From Gordionus sp. m RMFG-2023 (Eukaryota > Nematomorpha > Gordioida > Chordodea > Parachordodidae): a stretch of 64,000 nucleotides of DNA. Shown here piece after piece: positions 24,501 through 37,373 of the stretch. The stretch is from the NCBI RefSeq assembly GCF_954871325.1, contig NC_088776.1, forward strand, positions 19,220,052 through 19,284,051, given 5' to 3'. The notes below the pieces were generated by a model. That model saw only the letters and a list, made by a program, of their open reading frames with translations, had not been told where the DNA came from and searched no databases. Numbering within the stretch: position 1 is the stretch's first letter; each line of letters starts with the position of its first letter. The translations under genes were made by a program, and so were the position numbers.

Positions 24501-25460
24501 TTTTTATACGCCATTAGAAAATTTGTAGACAAATTTTTTTGAAAAGTCTTCAATTGACCATTGTCTACTTAGCTGAAAAATTGTAAATATTTCTCATCTT
24601 TAATCGTATATTATATATAAAATGTAATATTAAGACAACTGATAATTTCAGTAAAAAGGATGAATTAATGTTTCATATAACTTTAACTTCACATATAAAA
24701 TTTTATTCAAAATAAAATTTATATTTTTATTAGTGGTTGATAAATTATGTAATAATGATGAATGTTTTCCTGAATAAATGAGCTCAAAATGAATATAGTC
24801 AAATAATTTTAGTTCCATTGACAAAAGTAGAAACGCTTCTAATTTGTTCTACTGAGATGCCGCCTAATTTTATTCGTTTTAGTTTGCTAAAGCTTTGTGC
24901 AATGCCTACTTTTATAATATCTACCGACCTGTATTCAAATATTCGTGTGGAAGTGAGATTTTACTCGATTTTAAAAAGCAAACCTAATTTATATATATAT
25001 TTTGGCGAGCTTTTTGATTCACCAAATTAAATTTTTCATAATTTAAAACCATAAAAGTAAAGGTATAAAAAAATAAAAAATTATATAAAAAAAATCTCAA
25101 AATAAAAATTGTAAAAAGAACATGAAAATATTAATGATTAGTAATCTCATAATAATTATCGTACTAAAATAATCATTTTCTAAAAAATTTAAATTTACAT
25201 AGTCTATAATATCTCTTCTAGTAAAAAATTTACCAAATTACATTATAAACATTCATATTATATGTCTAATATAAATTATCTCAAAAAAACTTTAACCAAA
25301 TAAATTCTCCATGTAAATATACGAAAAATTAAATTTACATATACATGAACATGGATATTATAACATATCACATCACAACAGATATAATATAAAAATAATT
25401 AACCTTTGTTTAAAAATTCATAATTTAATGAATGTAGAAAATTAATTATATATATTAAAC
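24501..25460. other. AT-rich region, one unassigned open stretch
   Basis: A 70-codon plus-strand frame at 24818-25030 has no similarity I recognise, and the opposite strand over the same bases is also open for about 50 codons, so I do not call it a gene. Otherwise only AT-rich sequence. Confidence 0.3.
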
Positions 25461-26154
25461 CAGGGACGAGAACCCGAACCCAAACCCTGAATCCGAACCC
25501 TCAATATTTCGCCGAACCCAAACCCTTTTTTAAAATTTAGGGTTCAAGTTTTTTTTTAATTTTATTAAATATATTTTTTTATTTTAAACTTTCATTTTAT
25601 TTTTTTTAAATTATGTTAAAAATAATATAATATAAAAAACATGTAATTTACGATTTTTATTTATAAAATAAAAGATTTCCTATTTAAAAAGAGTTCTTTT
25701 TCAAAACAATAGTTTTTAAAAATATTAATTTTAAAAAAATATTTTTGGGTCATTTTTTATGTAATATTTTTTGTTATATTTAATAATTTTTTAAATGGCA
25801 TTGTATTATATCTTCGGTCTAGAATTGGAGTGCTCCACTTACCCAAATGTTTAATAAGAGAAAATCAACATTAAAGTTTAAAATTAAATATAGGAAAAAC
25901 TTATTGATTAATTTTGACAATAACTTTAGCAAAAATTTATATTTTTTAATCTAGTTTTTATTTTTATAAATATTGGGAATAAATAAGTTATTATCTTCTA
26001 ATTCAAAAATTTTAATGTTTAAAATGAGAAAATCAAATATAGGAAATATTTATTTATCAATTTTGACAATAACTTTGGCAAAAATTAAAAATTTTTTAAT
26101 CTAGTTTTTATTTTTATATATGCGTCAATGTGTTATTTTCGGCAATGTACACAT

Positions 26155-26403
26155 TAGTGATCTGCATCGGGCCTAATTTTTCAAGCCCGGCCCGAAATTT
26201 TTTTATAAAGTTTTGCCCGGCCCGGCCCGAATTTATTTAAATATAGTAATTAATTATTATAATTACTCAAAATAAAAGATGTTATATGGCGTCTACTTTC
26301 TATAAATAAAATCACATATTTTTAATTTACATGAAAAATTCAACATAAAATTAATAAATTTAGATATATTTAATAAAATTTTTAAGGCCGGGCCGGATCT
26401 CTA
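26155..26403. mobile_element. GCCCGG-type MITE, well preserved
   Basis: A 249-bp insertion flanked by a perfect 8-bp duplication GTACACAT (26147-26154 and 26404-26411). Ends are TAGTGATCTGCATCGGGC and GGCCGGATCTCTA. This is the best preserved member of the family and defines its boundaries: TAG(t/a)GATCTGC-like ends, 8-bp duplication and CCCGGCC subterminal motifs. Confidence 0.88.
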
Positions 26404-26408
26404 GTACA

Positions 26409-26507
26409 CATTGCCTGATTATTTTAGGCAATGTGTTACGGTGGTAGGCAGGGTGAATTAGTAATTTAGGCAAAGTGTACATTGCCTGGTTTTTTTAGGC
26501 AATGTAT
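26409..26507. repeat. Two short hairpins, acattgcct..aggcaatgt
   Basis: Perfect 9-bp inverted repeats acattgcct and aggcaatgt surround loops of about 9 nt at 26409-26435 and again at about 26481-26507. They lie just before the satellite inside the TIR element. They may be subterminal structural motifs of that element. Confidence 0.6.
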
Positions 26508-26789
26508 TATTTTTGTAATATTATATTATTAATAATATTTTATTTATTATTAATAATTTTTTAAGATTATTATTTTACTTAATTTATAATTTTTTTTAGA
26601 TAATATAATTTGTTTTAAATATAATATTTTTATAAAATGATTTTTGATTGCTAATTTTTAATATTATTTTTTACGTATTTTTTCCTGATATACCTTTTGA
26701 TCGCTAATTTTTAATATTATTTTATTTTTAAATATTATTTAAGATTATTTTTTACGTATTTTTTTCTGATATATCTTTTGATCGCTAAT

Positions 26790-27732
26790 TTTTTAGGTAA
26801 ACTTATATAAAAATTTCAAATCGATATTTTTGAACTTTTTTGAATTTTTTTAAATTAAATAGGTAAAAATATTTATTGTAAAGATATTAAATTAAAATTT
26901 CAGTAAAGATGTACCATAGAAAAGCGACAATTGTCATAAGCGTTATTTTTTAACTTTTTTGAATTTTTTTATAGCAAATGAGTAAAAATATATATTGTAA
27001 ACATGTCAAATTAAAATTTCAGTGAAGATGTACCATAGAAAAGTGACAATTGTCCTAATCTATATTTTTGAACTTTTTTGAGTTTTTTTAAAGTAAATAG
27101 GTAAAAATATATATTGTAAACATGTTAAATTAAAATTTCAGTGAAGATGTACCATAGAAAAGTGACAATTGTCATAATCGTTATCTTTAAACTTTTTGAA
27201 TTTTTTTAAAATAAATAGGTAAAAATATATATTGTAAACAAGTTAAATTAAAATTTCAGTAAAGATGTACCATAGAAAAGTGAAAATTGTCATAATCGTT
27301 ATCTTTGAACTTTTTTGAATTTTTTTAAAATAAATAGGTAAAAATATATATTGTAAACAAGTTAAATGAAAATTTCAGTAAAGATGCACCATAGAAAAGT
27401 GACAATTGTCATAATCGTTATCTTTGAACTTTTTTGAATATTTTTAAAATAAATAGCTAAAAATATATATTGTAAACAAGCTAAATTAAAATTTCAGTGA
27501 AGATGTACCATATAAAAGTGACAATTGTCATAATATATATTTTTGAACTTTATTGAGTTTTTTTAAAGTAAATAGGTAAAAATATATATTGTAAACATAT
27601 TAGATTAAGAATTCAGTGAAGATGTACCATAGAAAAGTGGCAATTATCATAATCGTTATCTTTGAACTTTTTTGAATTTTTTTAAAGTAAATAGGTAAAA
27701 ATATATATTGTAAACATGTTAAATTAAAATAT
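26790..27732. repeat. ~119-bp satellite array A
   Basis: The landmark gtaccatagaaaag recurs at 26911, 27030, 27149, 27267, 27386, 27505 and 27624, a period of 118-119 bp. Each unit holds the 10-bp palindrome GACAATTGTC, a run gaactttttt(g)aattttttt and aaaatttcagt(g/a)aagatg. About seven and a half units are present, differing by a few bases. The reverse complement of this unit builds array B at the end of the window. Confidence 0.92.
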
Positions 27733-28036
27733 AAGTTATTATCCACTTCTAACTCAAAAATTTTGAAAATGTCGAGTGGAACACTCCAATTCTAGACCGA
27801 CGATATTATATATAATATATTATAATTATGATATTTTTATGGCGATACTAATTAAACTAAAATTTTTTAAAAAATGATGTTTCTATTATTTTAACTAATT
27901 TTAATAAGTCATTATTTTTCTGGTCTCCGAACCCTGAACCCACCTGAACCCGAACCGGGTAAAGATTTTTTACTGAACCCAAATCCGAAATCGAACCCAT
28001 TTTTTTAGAAGGATGGTTCTCGTCCCTGTATTAAAC

Positions 28037-29767
28037 AATTTTTATAATAATATATAATAAAAAAAATAAGTGATAAGAAATTTCCACAATATGGAGCATT
28101 TAAAAAATTTAAATATATATATTTTTATATAACAAAAATAGCGATTTAATTTATAACAGAATATGAATATATATTTTTTAATATAAAATGCATAAATTAA
28201 AATTAAGGTAAAACTTTTTTTATTTTTTTGGAAAAATAGATAAATTGATAACTTACAAAATGCAAGAAAAATAACCTCACATAATTCATAAAAACATAAT
28301 TTGAAAAAACAGGAAAATAGGTTTAATATAATGAAAAAAAAATTATTGGCATAAAAATATTATTTTTACAATTAATTTATTTTTAATATTTATTTTATAA
28401 TTTAAGCTTTCTTTTCTCTCGAGATGATGAAATAAAATGTTTTTATATCCAGGAACTATGAGTTTAATAAATATTTGGAAATGACTAAGGGATCCTAATT
28501 CTTGATCTAGCATATGCTGTTTAAAAGATTCTCTTTTAACTTCATGGCTCCCTAACTTAAAAGAGCCTTATGTTAATTGGAAACCTAGATGATTTTAAAA
28601 AAAGATAAGCATTTTGATTCAAAGTCACATCATTCCATATAATAATGAAGTGATGATCAGGAATAAAGATAATAGAAAAAAAAGGAGTCGTAGCTAATAA
28701 TATTATTTATGTAAATTAAAAAATAGTAAAAATAATGTTTTAAAATAATAATATTAATTAAAATTATATTTTTACTCGTGATAATATCATTAATGCTTTA
28801 ATTCATTCAAAATAATCATTATAAAATTTATATATATATAATATACTTACAATTAATTGTTATAGTATTTTTGAATTAATTAAGGTATTGGATTAAAAGA
28901 AATTTATAGCCATTTAGATTTCGCGTATATTTTGTTAATGGAAAAATTTTTAAATCCTGTAAAAACCTTTTTATTTAATTTGATAAATGAAAATTACCAG
29001 AATTGTGATAATTTGCAGACGTTACATAAAAAGATTCATTTAAAAAATGTACACTGCAGAGACATGAGTATTTGTTTGGTTTAAAAATTCTCTTTTACCT
29101 GCATGGGTTCAAAAGAAATTTATGGAAACCTAAATAATTAAAGAAAAATTAATAATAATTTTGATTCAAAGCCACACCCTATCTATATAATAGTGATCAG
29201 GAATAAAAATAATAGGAAAAAAAGTCAGAGATATTAACAATCTTTAAATTAAAAAATAGTAAAAAATAATATTAATTAAAATTATAGAATTATATTTTTA
29301 CTCATTATAATTCAGATTTAACTTATTTTCATTATATTAAGATTGTTAAAGTAAAAAAATTTCAGAATGTAATTATTAGTAAAAACAAAAAATATATAAA
29401 TAAATGCTTATACATATAGAAAGATACATCCTTATTCTTGCTGAACAAAAATTTTTTACATGAATTTTAAATTTATGTCATTTTATATCGTAAAATAAGC
29501 AGCTATTCAAATTTTTTAAATGTTCTATCATGCGGTTTATTATTATTATAAAAATTGTTTAATATATACAATATATTTAATTTTCTACATTCATTAATAT
29601 GAATTTTTTAAAAATTAATTAATTATTTTTATATTATATCTTTTTGAAAAATGTTATAATCTTACAATTTATATTTATATACGATTAAAATAAAAATAAA
29701 AAAAACCTAAATAAATGTAATATTTAACGTTAAATATATTATGAACATGGACTTATTAAAATAAAGG
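28037..29767. other. AT-rich region with an imperfect duplication
   Basis: No gene recognised. A block of about 250-300 bp near 28480-28790 (key words ttgattcaaagtcacat, gtgatgatcaggaataaagataata) recurs with changes near 29060-29310 (ttgattcaaagccacac, gtgatcaggaataaaaataata). It is an old direct duplication spaced by about 560 bp. Confidence 0.45.
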
Positions 29768-30016
29768 TTGCTGCTTTGCAAATCGTTGCCGAAAGACTTT
29801 TATAACATCATAGAATTGAGCGATGAACAACCTATATTAATACAAGTCCCTGCCTTTAACGAATGGTCAAAAGTTGTTCATGCGGGGTATAAGTTTGTAT
29901 TTGAATTTGAGACTATTCAAAATTTGGTACGTAAGACAAATAAAGCATCCCATCCTAATAAATTGAAAATCTTTGGAAAAATGAAGTACCTAAGCACTGC
30001 CGATCATTGTTTATGA
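29768..30016 (+). CDS. Unassigned short open frame, 82 codons
   Basis: An open frame with balanced amino-acid composition (IIELSDEQPILIQVPAFNEW near the start, KLKIFGKMKYLSTADH near the end), unusual in this AT-rich background. I do not recognise a family. No zinc or catalytic motif is visible. It ends 31 bp before the left end of a hAT remnant. It could be an exon of a host gene or a piece of a transposon; a chance frame is also possible. Confidence 0.25.
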   Translation: MLLCKSLPKDFYNIIELSDEQPILIQVPAFNEWSKVVHAGYKFVFEFETIQNLVRKTNKASHPNKLKIFGKMKYLSTADHCL

Positions 30017-30046
30017 CAATGCCTTAAGGCTATTCGTTATTAGAGC

Positions 30047-30960
30047 TAGTTATCATCAGGCCTAATTTATCAAGCCCGGCCCAAAATTTTTTTAAAAAGG
30101 TTTTCCCGGCCCGAACCCGACTTTTTAAAAGTTTTGCTTCCATCCGAACCCAAATTTTTTTTTATTTGTTCTGAAATAAAAATTATTTGTCCTTCAGAAT
30201 TTATTTAAATATACAAATTAATTATTATTTTTTTAGTTTTTTACTATTAGCTTTATTTTTAATTTTTTATATAACATTTTGTATTACAAATATCTCAATA
30301 AACAATTTATTTAGTATTTAATTATTTATTTAAAGTATAACTATCAAAAATAACTATAAACTAAACAGATAATAATTATAATATTAAATTACACAACTAT
30401 AAATTATTTTCATATTTATATTTATCATTTTAAAATAATAAAGCATCAACATTTTCTTGTTTCAATCTATTTCTTCTGATAGACTTCCAATCTTTGAAAA
30501 AGTTCGCTCTGATGTTGTGGACACTGCAGGAATTGTTAGAATCTTTTTAGGAAATGCTAGAATCTCTCTAGCCAATTTTGTTATTTTTGGAAATATATTT
30601 TCATCTTTACTCCACCATTTTAATATATCTTTTTCCGGATCTATATTTTCTGTATTCTCTTTTATATTCAAATTCATATAAACTTCGAACTCATCTGTTT
30701 CCTTTTTTTGATATTCCTCCTCATTGTCCTCCCATCTTTCATAGTCATTATCTAATATATAAAAATAATAGATAGAACAATTTTAACAATTTAGAAATTA
30801 ATGTATCTTTAGATCTTTTAGGAGATTCGACAATTTGAGAAACGCCTTGTATATCCAAATCTATAGTATCAATTGAAGATTTACAATATTCTTCAGAATT
30901 AATTACATTCTTGAATTAGTTCTCTACTTCTAATCTTTCCATGGATGAAAACATTCTTAA
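30047..30960 (-). mobile_element. hAT transposon remnant with transposase C-terminus
   Basis: The left end tagttatcatcaggcc with CCCGGCCC motifs (30047-30125) resembles the GCCCGG-type MITE ends, so this may be a coding relative of those MITEs. On the minus strand, 30462-30677 encodes a hAT dimerisation domain: DILKWWSKDENIFPKITKLA then IPAVSTTSERTFSKIGSLS. Upstream minus-strand sequence to about 30960 continues the transposase (MFSSMERLEVEN, VESPKRSKDTLI). The right end is missing here; a similar end lies at 36910-37014 beyond the retroelement fossil. Confidence 0.7.
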
Positions 30961-31129
30961 TTTTCTATATTTATTGCATAATATTTTATGCAAAATATCG
31001 ATTTTAAATTTATATAATAAAATATTTTTAATTAGTTTTTATTTGTTTTATTTCATTGTTTTGATAAAAATTATCATTTAAATCCTCGTGAGATCACATT
31101 TTTTCATTTATCTCGAATTTTTGAGTATA

Positions 31130-34100
31130 GTATTCTAACTTTTCTTTTTTGTTCCCCCGCTTTAATATTTGATCTAACAATCCTCGAGGTTTAATTTTTA
31201 GCAGTATTTTGGAGGGACTGTTTATTTTCTGCCCCCAATGTATTTCAGTAATTGTAGAGAAAAAGAGCTAAATTTGTTTCTAAATACCATTCATTTCTTT
31301 TATTTATGTTCTATTTAAAAGGTCGAACTAAATGTTCGGCCATGCCGTTAGTCTAAGCATGGTAGGGACTTCCATGCACTAAATATATTCCGTTTTTTCA
31401 CAAAAATCATTGAATTCTTTACTGCTGAATTGTGGCCCGTTATCCGAAACGATTATCTTAGGAAATCCGATTCTGGCAAAGATATTTCTTAATATTTTTC
31501 TCGTGCTTTCGATGGTTGTGTTAATCATGGGAATTATTTTTGGTCAGCATCTGCTATCATCTATCACTAACAAATAATGATGACTTTAAAATGGTCTAGC
31601 ATAATCAATATGTACTCGGTGCCATGCTTTTGATGATTTTGGCCAATTTTCAATTGATGTCTTATGAGGCATATCATGTAGTTCAAGGCATTCTCTACAT
31701 CTTTCGACCCATGTTTCTATATCTTGGTTTATATTGAGCTATTGTTTTGCCCTCATCTTCATTTTTACCATTCTAATATGTCCTAGATGTATCATGTCTA
31801 ACACGTTGTTTCAGTATAGTTGTTGTATTATCATTTTAGTTCCACAGTAAAAAACCTCTCTCTGTTGCGATTTCTTCTCTTCTTTGGCTATACTCCTTTA
31901 TGACAATCCGTCTGTTGTATACCTGTATACTTTAAAGTGTACCTCATCTTGCAGTGTCTTTCTTTCAATTTCGTTTGCATTCAAAAGTGTTTATTCTCCC
32001 ACCTGTATTTGATCGTGTGTTTCTTTGATATTGTGGTTCTTTGTATAGGTAATCGAGATAACATGTCATCATTGGTTGTTTGACGACTACTTTTGAATTA
32101 TATTTCAATTGGTAACCTGCTAATAATAAAGCTTTTCTCTGTATTGTGGCAGTGGATGTTGTTGGTATATCTTTCTTGGATGAAATAAACTCATTAATGA
32201 CGTAGTCTGTTTGTAATGTGAACTTTTTCCCATAAATTCTTTGAATTTTGTAACCCCAAATATGATGGCAAGAGCTTCTCTTTCTATTTGAGTATAATTT
32301 TTCTCGGCTGCATTTAGTGTTCTTGATGCGAATGCAATTGGTCTCTTCTTTTCCCCTTCATGTGATATTATTGCCCCAATTACTAAGGCTAACGCATCTG
32401 TTGCTAGTATAATGGGTAATTTAGGATCATAATTTTGTAATATTGAAGTACTACTAATTTCTTGCTTTATTTTCTTATACGCGTCTTTGCAATCATTTGT
32501 CCATCTCTAAACTACTACATTTTCTAAATTAATAATAGTTTGACTTTGTCTTCAAAATTTGACATAAATTTTGAATAGATGTTGCTGATCCTAGAAGTGA
32601 CATTAATTGTTATAAGTTTATTGATTCTGGTTATTTTTTTTACTTGCCTTAGTATTTTTTCTGTAGTTGTAATCCCGTTTTTTGATTCATTGCGTCCTAG
32701 GTACTCGATATTTTGTTTGAAAAATTTACATTTTTCTATCTTTCGCTTGATATCATTTTTGTATAGACATTTTAGTACAATCTGTTTCATGCTTCTCTTT
32801 ATTTTCCCCGGCTATTATAATATCATCTACTAAACTTTTCAATAAATTCTTGATGGCTCGTTGAAATATTGCTGGAGAAGACGATGTACCAAAAGGCAGT
32901 CTTGTATATTTAAATAATCCTCTAACCGTATTGATTACAAGATATTTTTAAAACTCTTACCCCACTTTAATTTAAAATAGGTATCTGAGAGATCCAATAT
33001 TGAAAATTCCTCTCCTTTTCCCAAGGTGGCTAAAAAATCTTGGATTCTTGATATTGAGTATGAATCAATATTAATATTTTGATTTATAGTTCTTTTAAAA
33101 TCCCTACAAATTTTTAATGTTTTTTTATCTTTCTTTTGACCGATTACTATGGTGAGGCATAAAGTGAATGATTAATTTTCTCTATTACTCCTATTTTTAT
33201 CAATCTGTCTAAATCTTCTTCAACTTTTTCTTTTAATGCGTGATTTACAAAAATTTGGTTTATCGTTTTTCACTGACTTAAAATCTCAAACAGCCCAATT
33301 CTTTGGTAAATAATGGATGAAATTCATTTTATTAATGTTATTTATTTTTATGGTCTCTTCAGGTATTTAAGTCATCTTTGGAAATTTAGTTATCCAGTTT
33401 ACCAATTAGATTTTTTGTATATCCTTTTGTAATTATGAGAGGTAGTTTTAATGTTCTTCTTTTATATTGTACTTTTACTATAGTCTGACCTAGTAGTGGT
33501 ATATTGGTATCTGTAGAGCTTTTAAATTTTAGCATTTAATTTGTTAATCTAGGATGATTAATTTTATTTTTCCAATCTATTTCGTTTATTATGCTTACCC
33601 CAGCTCCAGTATCTAATTCCATTCTGATATCACTGTTGTTTATTTTGATATGCACCCAAAATTTTAGATTACATTTATTTGTTGTATTATCAATAAAATT
33701 CACTATTTCTTTTCTACAGACTCAAGCAATGTGCCCAATTTTGTTGCATTTATAATAAATGGTATTCTTTAAAGGAAAATTTTCCCTTCTATGGTTTCCA
33801 CCGCATTGGCAGGGATTTGGTTTTTTATAGCTCAAATTATAGTTATTATATTGTTTTGCACTTAAATTTGAGATGAATGAAAAAATGTGGTCGCGCATTT
33901 ACAATAATAAAGAAAAAATGGGGAAAAGCCATTATTAAAAGCATACGCGGATCACTACGATATAAAGTAAGCATAGAGGGTAAAACGATTATAAGTCATA
34001 TTGATCAGGAAAAGAACTAAAAATATATTAACCGAAGAGTAAGAAGTGGAAGAGAGAACCAAAGAGATAGCAAACAAGCAGGAAAAAAATAACGATGAAA

Positions 34101-35640
34101 TGAACATAAAGGAGAGGTAGGATAATACATGTCAAGAAACTGAAAGAACTATCACACAAAAGCTAAAAACTAGGTCAAGATCGATATCTTAAAAGAATAC
34201 GAACGAAACCATTAGATTAGGATAAAAATTAAATTGTTTATTTTATTATTATTAACTTTTTTATTATATTTTTATTATCTGTTCATCTTCTAACTGATCA
34301 ATTGTAGTTTCATCTTTTAGTATTAATTTTGTATCTTTAAAGCTGTTTCTACCGCAGTATCTATTTGAATAGCCTTATTTATATCTAAATCATCCTCGGA
34401 TAATTATCTTTGTTATATAAGCCATTGATAATTTTTGAAGATTCTGTATATAGTCTATTAACCTTTCCTCATTTTTTTTGATTATATTAATAAAAATTAT
34501 ATCTCTCTCTATATATTTTGGGATGAAAAAATTTTATCAAAATATTATATATTTCTAATATCTCTTTTTCTCCCGGACTATCAGGTGCACATAAATTTGG
34601 CAGTATTTTATAAGTATTAACCCTATCTATTGTTGTTAATAACAGGTGATTTTTCTTGTAATGATGTTAACCTTGGTGTGTTTTTAAATTCATTAAATTC
34701 CGTACCAATCTTTGTAACACAGGTTTAAATCCGTTAGACCTTTAATCGACTGCGATTTTTAAAGTATATTTAGTTCATATTTGTACTATTTTCAACAGAT
34801 ATTTTTGTATTTCCGCTAACATATATTAATAGTAATTTCAAATATATTTTTATCATAAAATCTATTATTTATGTGTATACAAATTCACAAGATGATACCA
34901 AAATAATATAAACATTTTACAAAAATAATAAAATAAACAATTAAATTTATAACAGCTTTGTTTAAAATACACTAATTATTAACAGAAATAAGGGTTTGAT
35001 CTATATTAGGAGAGATCATTTTCAAGGATTGTTACTCAAAAGTATTTCGAAGAATTGTTTTTAACAGATATGAGCTGCAATTTAATCTAATATATTTTCC
35101 TGGAGCTTTAATGATATTATATCCTTAAGATATAAATATTATATTTTTCACTTGATCAAGAATTATTCCAATCGCGGCAAAATTTTGTAGCAATTCCTTA
35201 TGTATGTTCTCTGCGGGTTTTCTCTCTTCTTTAAACTTACTAGAAAATAAAGAAACCGTTAAATAGAAAATTTACTTGAAGGAATCTGTCCATATATTAG
35301 TGGTAGCTGAGTAGTTTTATCAAATAATTGACTATTTAATTTATTCACTAAATTTCTAATTTGATCTGCCACATTGCACTTCTTGAAAAAGTAGTTGTAT
35401 GGAAAATAATTTCTCTACAGTCAATATTATTGTAAATAGATCCAATTCAAATAAAATGTTGAGCCATTTTCATAAAGCCCTCTCAGGTATAGAGTCAAGA
35501 GCACGCATGTCTTAGGCGCAATAGTAGATCTTGGTATCACATATTTTTATTTTAATAGTTATGGAAATATTTTTATCTAGTTTTTTTTTGAATATAATGA
35601 GTTATTTTGGGAAAAGATTAATCGTCATTCTTAACTCACT
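31130..35640 (-). mobile_element. Ty3/gypsy fossil C with a nested integrase piece
   Basis: A heavily broken minus-strand element with many interruptions, clearly older than fossil D. Reading from 3' to 5': integrase (SDNGPQFSSKEF near 31440; a TNGMAEH-like motif near 31330), RNase H, reverse transcriptase (LPFGTSSSPAIFQRA near 32880, VDDIIIAGE near 32830), aspartic protease (LDTGAGVSII near 33610), a partial zinc knuckle (near 33735), and gag (around 34260-34750). Between gag and the knuckle, about 33870-34230, lies a plus-strand integrase C-terminal piece (GSLRYKVSIEGKTIISHIDQ), from another element inserted in the opposite sense. LTRs were not identified. Confidence 0.7.
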
Positions 35641-37210
35641 TGTGACGTCTTAAGATCGCTTCGTCTTAGTATTCCTGAGTGGGGATTTGTCGGTTTCAGA
35701 TCCAAACATGTTTTCATTTTTGTTCTTAAACGCTTTAAAATAATATAATAAGTGTATTATACCTTCAAATTTAGTCGAGAATTACTAGATATACTTTTAT
35801 ATTGTAATATACTTTTATATTTTTTACATTTAACATAGTCAATTTTATAAAATAATTTTAATTTAAATTTTAGAGAAAAAATTATTTTATAATTATTATA
35901 TAAAAAAATTTAGCGCCTTATCTTAAAAAAAATTTAAAAAGTTGAATCAAATAATACGTGATATTAAGGGCACTAGCCCTAATGTCATAATCGGAGATAT
36001 ATATATAACAAGAAACGCTTAGTTCTCTCATGGAAAACCCATCTAACCAGGATAAAAGATGAGAAATAATTAAGAGAACCATCCACGTTTTTTGGGCAGG
36101 CCGCAGTTACCTGTGCGCGCAAGGGGCAAAGCCCCTTACTTAAACGCCCTTGGGAAATAAAAGGAAAGGTAAAAGGCCCATGCCCGATTAAATAAAATTT
36201 GATTATGGGAGGGTAATATTGGCTGTATTAATTTTACTATTAATTAGTATTGAGAGAAACCTTGAAATAATTAATATGAATAGATAATATAAATTTGGCT
36301 TATGATTGAATACAATAACATATTATTTAGATAATATTCATTCAAAGACTTACGTAGAGCAAAATAAAATCGAATAACCATCAAGACGAGTGTAAAATGT
36401 TAGGTTTAGGTATGCAAGAGAGGTTGTCTTGAACTAAATATGTAGTTTGATCGATTTGATCAAATCAATTAATCGGTAATATGTTAAATTTACGCCTCAT
36501 AATACATTTAAATGGACATGTAAAATCAATATGACATTAACGCTTTTATAAACATTAAATTGAAATAAAACATTATTTTATAATATTTACAATCATTTAA
36601 CACAAAGGCTATGATGCAAACTCTGAAATTGTACATAAAATAATTGAAGAGGATAAAAGGAAAGTCTGAACCCCCAAAAGGACGGACTATTTATATAAAG
36701 GGAAATTAACGGTTTATAAGGTAGTTGATTTAATTTAAGTAATTTATTAATGAAGCCTTTGTTTTAAATTAGGTGAGTGAACTGAGATAGGCTTATATTC
36801 ATGTTTAGAATGTCTAATATAGTTTTGTTTAGCCAGTTATACTCAAAATAAAAAATATAACAAATAAAAATAATATGGCGCCAATTGATAAATTTGTTTA
36901 TATTTTAAAATTTTATCAAGGCCTGACTCAACCCGGCCCGAATTTTTTGAAAAAATATTAGGCCCAACCCAGACCGATTTTTTAAAAAAAAATAGGCCCT
37001 GCTGGAAATCTCTAATTAGACAGGGTGATGTTTCTAAATGGCGCTTAAGTATATATCTGACAGATGTGATCTAACCTGCCTACCTATTTGATAGATTTAT
37101 TATGACTTGATAAATGAGTGTAACGAAACTGGGAATTGACATGTAAAATGAGAAGATTACATTTTGCGTATCCATTCTTAGTATACCTGTCAATTCTCAC
37201 TTTACCTGTC
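35641..37210. other. Intergenic region with a GC hairpin segment
   Basis: No gene seen. At about 36090-36180 a locally GC-rich stretch contains the perfect hairpin aaggggcaaagcccctt, resembling low-copy MITE cores. At 36910-37014 is a GCCCGG-type element end (aacccggcccgaattttttg ... ggaaatctcta). Confidence 0.4.
36910..37014. mobile_element. GCCCGG-type element end
   Basis: Contains acccggcccg, aggcccaaccc and aggccctg motifs and closes with gaaatctcta, like the right ends at 26403 and 39155. Either a short eroded MITE or the detached right end of the hAT remnant that begins at 30047. Confidence 0.45.
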
Positions 37211-37373
37211 AATACTCAGCTTGTGACACCGTGACAAGTTATTTTTATGGCAACATAATTTAATTAATCTCTTGAGCTTCTTTCCTTCCTTTGCTATACT
37301 CATTTCGTTACTAACATATACAAATAGCTCGGGTGTAGTCCCACCCTTTTTACTTATATCTGGATAATAAGGT

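Larger units (their letters stand above)
25812..27793. mobile_element. TIR element carrying a ~119-bp satellite core
   Basis: A 2-kb element with long inverted ends, cttcggtctagaattggagtg at left and its inverse (cactccaattctagaccg) at right, flanked by a perfect 8-bp duplication TATTATAT (25804-25811 and 27794-27801). It contains no transposase. Subterminal parts share the motif aatatagga..cttattgattaattttgacaataacttt. The core is a tandem satellite (about 26790-27732), and a GCCCGG-type MITE sits at 26155-26403. A lone end of the same family occurs near 39302-39320. Superfamily unknown; the 8-bp duplication suggests hAT. Confidence 0.85.
25461..28028. mobile_element. Non-autonomous hAT element (GAACC ends) holding a nest
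   Basis: A perfect 8-bp target duplication TATTAAAC (25453-25460 and 28029-28036) flanks inverted ends CAGGGACGAGAACCCGAACC and GGTTCTCGTCCCTG. It belongs to the 3979 and 58635 family. No transposase is left. Its original body is short (25461-25803 and 27802-28028); the middle is a later TIR element at 25812-27793. Confidence 0.88.

Noticed and set aside
26790-27732. CRISPR array
   Set aside because: The ~119-bp units repeat along their full length without unique spacers, and the setting is a eukaryotic transposon.
30047-37014. One hAT element from 30047 to 37014 with the Ty3/gypsy fossil inserted in it
   Set aside because: The ends are of the same family and the idea is possible, but no matching target duplication was seen, so it is not called as one unit.
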